Shown piece after piece: positions 22,909-26,257 of a stretch of DNA of 26,257 bases (position 1 is the stretch's first letter; each line of letters starts with the position of its first letter). This stretch comes from Alistipes sp. Its GTDB lineage: Bacteria; Bacteroidota; Bacteroidia; Bacteroidales; Rikenellaceae. The notes under the pieces were generated by a model that was not told where the DNA came from, did no database searches, and worked only from the letters and a program-made list of their open reading frames with translations. Location of the stretch: positions 22,765 to 49,021 of the forward strand of contig JAHZDG010000006.1 of assembly GCA_019422485.1 (NCBI GenBank), read 5' to 3'. Both the position numbers and the translations under genes were made by a program.

Positions 22909-24483
22909 TTAGAATTCCGAGGTGAAGTGGAAACGGATGTCCGGGAATTTTTCGATGGCCAGCGACAGTGCATACGAAGTGTCGGCCAGAAAGACCTCTC
23001 GTCCCCGTTTGTCGAGAGCCATGCTGTTGTATTTGCGCTTGCGGAAATCTTCCAGTTGTTCCTGGTTGTCAGATTCGATCCAGCAGGCTTTGTAAATCTG
23101 AATCGGTTCATAACGACATTTGGCACCGTATTCGTGTTCCAGCCGGTATTGGATCACTTCGAACTGCAGGGCGCCCACCGTCCCGATGATCTTACGGCCG
23201 TTCATTTTGTGGATAAACAACTGGGCTACCCCTTCATCCATCAATTGGTCGATCCCTTTGGCCAGTTGTTTGAACTTCATGGGATCGGCGTTTTCAATGT
23301 ATCGGAACAGTTCGGGAGAGAAGCTGGGAATCCCCACGAAACGTAACTTTTCCCCTTCGGTGAAGGTATCGCCGATTTTGAAGGTCCCGGTGTCGTGCAA
23401 ACCCACGATGTCGCCCGGATAGGCTTCGTCGATGATCGATTTCTTCTCGGCCATGAAGGCTGTGGGTGAGGAGAATTTCATCTGCTTGCCCGAGGGAACG
23501 TGCAGGTAGTTTTTATTGCGTTCGAAAATCCCCGAACAGATTTTCAGGAAGGCGATACGGTCCCGGTGATTGGGGTCCATGTTGGCATGGATCTTAAAGA
23601 TGAAACCGGAAAGTTTCGGCTCCTGAGGGTTGATTTCGCGTTGTTCGGTTTTGGACGGGCGGGGTGACGGCGCGATCTGAATGAAGCAGTCGAGCAGTTC
23701 GCGAACCCCGAAGTTGTTGAGGGCGCTGCCGAAAAAGACCGGCGCCACTTCCCCCTTGAGGTAGGTTTCCAGTTCGAACGGAGGATAAACCCCTTCGACC
23801 AGTTCCAGATCGTCGCGTAGATGTTGCGTGAAAGGTGCGATATAGTCGTCGATACGCGGATCGTCCAGTTTGATGTCGATGGTTTCGGAGGCCGTTTGCC
23901 GGTCGTCGGACAGGAACAGCGACAACGAGTCCTGGTACAGGTTGTAAACCCCCTTGAACGTAGGACCGTTGCTGATGGGCCAGGCCAGCGGGCGTACCTT
24001 GATCTTCAGTTCGGCTTCGATTTCGTCCAACAGATCGAACGGGTCTTTGCCCGGACGGTCGAGTTTGTTGATGAAGACCATCACCGGCGTATTGCGCATT
24101 CGGCAGACTTCCATCAGTTTGCGGGTCTGGGTTTCCACCCCTTTGGCCCCGTCGATCACGATGATAACGCTGTCTACGGCCGTCAGGGTCCGGTAGGTGT
24201 CTTCGGCGAAGTCTTCGTGACCCGGAGTGTCCAGAATGTTGATTTTAAGCCCCTTGTATTCAAACCCCATGACCGAGGTCGCCACCGAGATTCCTCTCTG
24301 GCGCTCGATTTCCATGAAGTCGGAGGTGGCTCCTTTTTTGATTTTATTGGATTTGACCGCCCCGGCCACGTGGATGGCCCCCCCGAACAGCAACAGTTTT
24401 TCGGTCAGGGTGGTTTTCCCGGCGTCGGGGTGGCTGATGATGGCGAAAGTGCGTCGCCGCGCTATCTCTTGGTTCAGTTCCAT
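22909..24483 (-). CDS. prfC: Peptide chain release factor 3
   Basis: GTPase that recycles RF1/RF2 from the ribosome after peptide release. The 524-residue length is normal. GTP-binding motifs are G1 SHPDAGKTT (17-25), the switch region with ERQRGISVATS (60-70), G3 DTPGHEDF (85-92) and G4 NKLD (139-142). EF-G-like domain II and the RF3-specific C-terminal region follow (IEKFPDIRFHFTSEF at the end). The ERQRGISV version separates RF3 from EF-G and EF-Tu. The start is 3 bases after the nadB stop, so it is translationally close-coupled to nadB in the operon GH25-nadB-prfC. Confidence 0.97.
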   Translation of the reverse strand: MELNQEIARRRTFAIISHPDAGKTTLTEKLLLFGGAIHVAGAVKSNKIKKGATSDFMEIERQRGISVATSVMGFEYKGLKINILDTPGHEDFAEDTYRTLTAVDSVIIVIDGAKGVETQTRKLMEVCRMRNTPVMVFINKLDRPGKDPFDLLDEIEAELKIKVRPLAWPISNGPTFKGVYNLYQDSLSLFLSDDRQTASETIDIKLDDPRIDDYIAPFTQHLRDDLELVEGVYPPFELETYLKGEVAPVFFGSALNNFGVRELLDCFIQIAPSPRPSKTEQREINPQEPKLSGFIFKIHANMDPNHRDRIAFLKICSGIFERNKNYLHVPSGKQMKFSSPTAFMAEKKSIIDEAYPGDIVGLHDTGTFKIGDTFTEGEKLRFVGIPSFSPELFRYIENADPMKFKQLAKGIDQLMDEGVAQLFIHKMNGRKIIGTVGALQFEVIQYRLEHEYGAKCRYEPIQIYKACWIESDNQEQLEDFRKRKYNSMALDKRGREVFLADTSYALSLAIEKFPDIRFHFTSEF

Positions 24484-24486
24484 ACA

Positions 24487-26067
24487 TTAGAGGTTCACGC
24501 CTCCGTTCTGGGGCGGATAATCAATCGAATAGTGCAAACCGATGCTTTGGTGACGGGCTTCGGCCTGTTTGATGATGAGGTAACCCACGGCAATCATGTT
24601 GCGCAGTTCGCACAGATGTTGGCTGAGGGTCGATTTGAGGTAGAGCTCTTCGGTCTCCTTATAGATGATTTCCAGACGGCGTTTGGCTCTTTCGAGACGC
24701 AGATTTGAGCGGACAATGCCTACATAGTTGCTCATAATCTGTTGCATTTCCTTGTAGTTCTGCGTGATGAGGGCCATTTCTTCGGGGATGGTCGTGCCTT
24801 CGTAGTCCCAGTCGGGAATGCCCCGCTGCAGTTCGATCTCTCCGATGCGGCTGCCGCTGTGTCGGGCCGCTGCGTCGGCATAGACGGCCGCTTCGATCAG
24901 AGAGTTGGAGGCCAGACGGTTGCCGCCGTGCAGACCCGTGCAGGAGGTTTCACCTAGTGCATACAAATGTCGGATCGACGATTCCCCGTTCAGGTCGACT
25001 TTCACCCCGCCACAGCAGTAGTGGGCAGCCGGAACGACCGGAATCATCTCCTTGGTCAGGTCGATATCTTCGCTCAGACACTTCTTATAGATGTTGGGGA
25101 AGTGGGCGATCACCTCTTGCGGATTTTTGTGGGTGATGTCCAGGTAAACGAACTCTTCCCCGGAGATCTTCAGCTCGTGGTCGATCCCTCGGGCCACCAC
25201 GTCGCGCGGAGCCAGCGATCCCATGGGGTGGTATTTCTGCATGAATTCCTGCCCGTTCTGCAGACGCAGAATGGCACCGAAACCGCGCATGGCTTCGCTG
25301 ATCAGGAACGAGGGGCGTTCGCCGGGTTTATAGAACGAGGTCGGGTGGAACTGGATGAACTCCATGCCCGAAACCACCCCTTTGGCCCGGTGTACCATGG
25401 CGATCCCGTCTCCGGTAGCCACCGAAGGATTGGTGGTGGTGTGGTAGATGTTGCCCACCCCGCCGGTACACAGAACCGTTACCTTCGACAGAATGGTATA
25501 GATTTCGTGTTTTTTGAGGTTCAGTACATAGGCCCCGAAGCAGGTGATGTCGGGGGTGGATTTCTTGACCAGTTGACCCAGATGGTGTTGGGTGAGAAGA
25601 TCGACCGCAAAGTGGTGTTCCAGCACTTCGATGTTGCGGTGGCGTTTGACCTGCCGGATCAGTTTGCGTTCGATTTCATGGCCGGTGATATCCTGAAAGT
25701 GCAGGATGCGGTGTTCGCTGTGTCCTCCTTCGCGGGCCAGGTCGTAACGGCCCGTGGCGTCCTTGTCGAACTTGACACCCCAGCCGATCAGTTGTTTGAT
25801 CAATTCCGGTGCCCGGGTGACTACCTGTTCCACCGCAGCCCGGTCACAGATGCCGGCTCCGCAGACCAGTGTATCGTGGATGTGTTTTTCGAAGGTGTCC
25901 GGATCGTAGGTCACCGAGCAAATCCCTCCTTGAGCGAAGTCGGTATTGCACTCTGCAATATCGCCTTTGGTGACGATGACCACTTTCCCCAGTTCGGCCA
26001 CCTTGAGGGCGTAACTGAGTCCGGCGATCCCGCTGCCCACTACCAAAAAGTCGGTTTCGATGTTCAT
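24487..26067 (-). CDS. nadB: L-aspartate oxidase
   Basis: FAD enzyme that oxidises L-aspartate to iminoaspartate, the first step of de novo NAD synthesis; under anaerobic conditions fumarate is the likely electron acceptor. The 526-residue protein starts with the FAD-binding GSGIAGLS motif (11-18) and then the succinate dehydrogenase/fumarate reductase flavoprotein pattern. DFAQGGIC lies near 43-50, HTTTNPSVATGDG and QFHPTSFY near 210-245, and SCTGLHGGNRLASNSLIEA near 372. The C-terminal helical domain is complete. Its ATG overlaps the TGA of the upstream GH25 gene (TGATG), and prfC follows 3 bases after its stop. NadA, which takes its product, is absent here; nadC is at 11813-12664. Confidence 0.97.
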   Translation of the reverse strand: MNIETDFLVVGSGIAGLSYALKVAELGKVVIVTKGDIAECNTDFAQGGICSVTYDPDTFEKHIHDTLVCGAGICDRAAVEQVVTRAPELIKQLIGWGVKFDKDATGRYDLAREGGHSEHRILHFQDITGHEIERKLIRQVKRHRNIEVLEHHFAVDLLTQHHLGQLVKKSTPDITCFGAYVLNLKKHEIYTILSKVTVLCTGGVGNIYHTTTNPSVATGDGIAMVHRAKGVVSGMEFIQFHPTSFYKPGERPSFLISEAMRGFGAILRLQNGQEFMQKYHPMGSLAPRDVVARGIDHELKISGEEFVYLDITHKNPQEVIAHFPNIYKKCLSEDIDLTKEMIPVVPAAHYCCGGVKVDLNGESSIRHLYALGETSCTGLHGGNRLASNSLIEAAVYADAAARHSGSRIGEIELQRGIPDWDYEGTTIPEEMALITQNYKEMQQIMSNYVGIVRSNLRLERAKRRLEIIYKETEELYLKSTLSQHLCELRNMIAVGYLIIKQAEARHQSIGLHYSIDYPPQNGGVNL

Positions 26068-26257
26068 CAGAGTATCAGCTTTTGAAATTCCTGGGCTGTG
26101 CCCGCAAAAACGTTACGGTCGACCTGTCCCCGGATACCTTGGACGCGATGGGCTTCGGTGTGTTGCCACAGGGTCCAGGGCATGTCTGGTGCGGTTCCCC
26201 GGTAGTCGGCGATCCAGAGGATGTATTCTCCGGGACCGAAATCGTTTTTGAGATATG
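26067..26257 (-). CDS. Glycoside hydrolase family 25 lysozyme, C-terminal end (partial)
   Basis: The last 62 codons and stop of a gene that continues beyond the window. The readable part includes YILWIADYRGTA, WTLWQH and VQGIRGQVDRNVF, the pattern of the final strands of GH25 muramidases (LWIA.Y ... W.WQ.T ... V.GI.G.VD.N.F). GH25 enzymes cleave the beta-1,4 bond between N-acetylmuramic acid and N-acetylglucosamine in peptidoglycan. The catalytic Asp and Glu and any signal peptide would lie outside the window. The stop codon shares one base with the nadB start codon (TGATG), which suggests translational coupling and an operon with nadB and prfC. Confidence 0.8.
   Translation of the reverse strand, partial: YLKNDFGPGEYILWIADYRGTAPDMPWTLWQHTEAHRVQGIRGQVDRNVFAGTAQEFQKLIL

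Noticed and set aside
24967..26085. Open frame of 372 codons opposite nadB
   Set aside because: nadB is certain on the minus strand; the plus-strand reading shows no family features.
1..26257. Search for defence systems, phage, insertion sequences, CRISPR or toxin-antitoxin genes
   Set aside because: Nearly every base is accounted for by housekeeping genes or short intergenic regions; no signature of such systems was found.

Overview
The window looks like chromosomal core sequence from a member of the Bacteroidota, most likely the order Bacteroidales. The evidence is a fused SecD-SecF translocase gene, repeated promoter cores of the form TAnnTTTG (the Bacteroidota primary-sigma -7 element), a lysyl-tRNA synthetase with the C-terminal extension seen in this phylum, a lipoprotein with a Cys-Glu-Lys-Asp-Asp start, and small families (DUF5672, DUF4491) common in gut Bacteroidales. 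A probable cysteate synthase suggests a sulfonolipid-making lineage such as Alistipes and relatives, but the genus cannot be fixed from this sequence. I found no tRNA, rRNA, CRISPR array, insertion sequence or phage gene, and no broken genes.

Layout. At 1-1043 (minus) is the N-terminal part of a YbdG-like MscS-family channel, cut by the window edge, divergent from secDF (1278-4274, plus). A strong terminator follows, then cdaA (diadenylate cyclase) and a DUF5672 gene, both plus. A bidirectional hairpin at 6107-6145 separates these from a minus-strand branched-chain amino acid operon ilvD-ilvB-ilvN-ilvC (11325 down to 6159), which has an approximately 235-nt structured leader. Divergent from it, nadC, a DPP IV-type peptidase and a DUF4491 membrane protein run on the plus strand (11813-15172) and meet a second bidirectional hairpin. 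Next on the minus strand are lysS, an unrecognised zinc-ribbon protein and tpiA (18395 down to 15340), then a lone lipoprotein gene (19453-18662) and a cysteate synthase gene (21137-19827). prmC and recX run on the plus strand (21429-22818), and a third perfect hairpin separates them from a minus-strand operon GH25 lysozyme (partial)-nadB-prfC at the right edge.

How the genes fit together. IlvB/IlvN, IlvC and IlvD make up the common part of isoleucine and valine synthesis. NadB and NadC are the first and third enzymes of de novo NAD synthesis, but they sit in two separate operons; NadA is not in the window. PrmC, RF3 and LysRS are translation factors. SecDF, the lipoprotein, the DPP IV peptidase and GH25 concern the envelope or the secreted proteome. 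Most of the window is ordinary housekeeping sequence. The items most worth a second look are the cysteate synthase call, the pseudoknot-like folded leader and 14-bp palindrome before ilvD, the uncharacterised zinc-ribbon protein between lysS and tpiA, and the lysozyme-nadB-prfC gene coupling.
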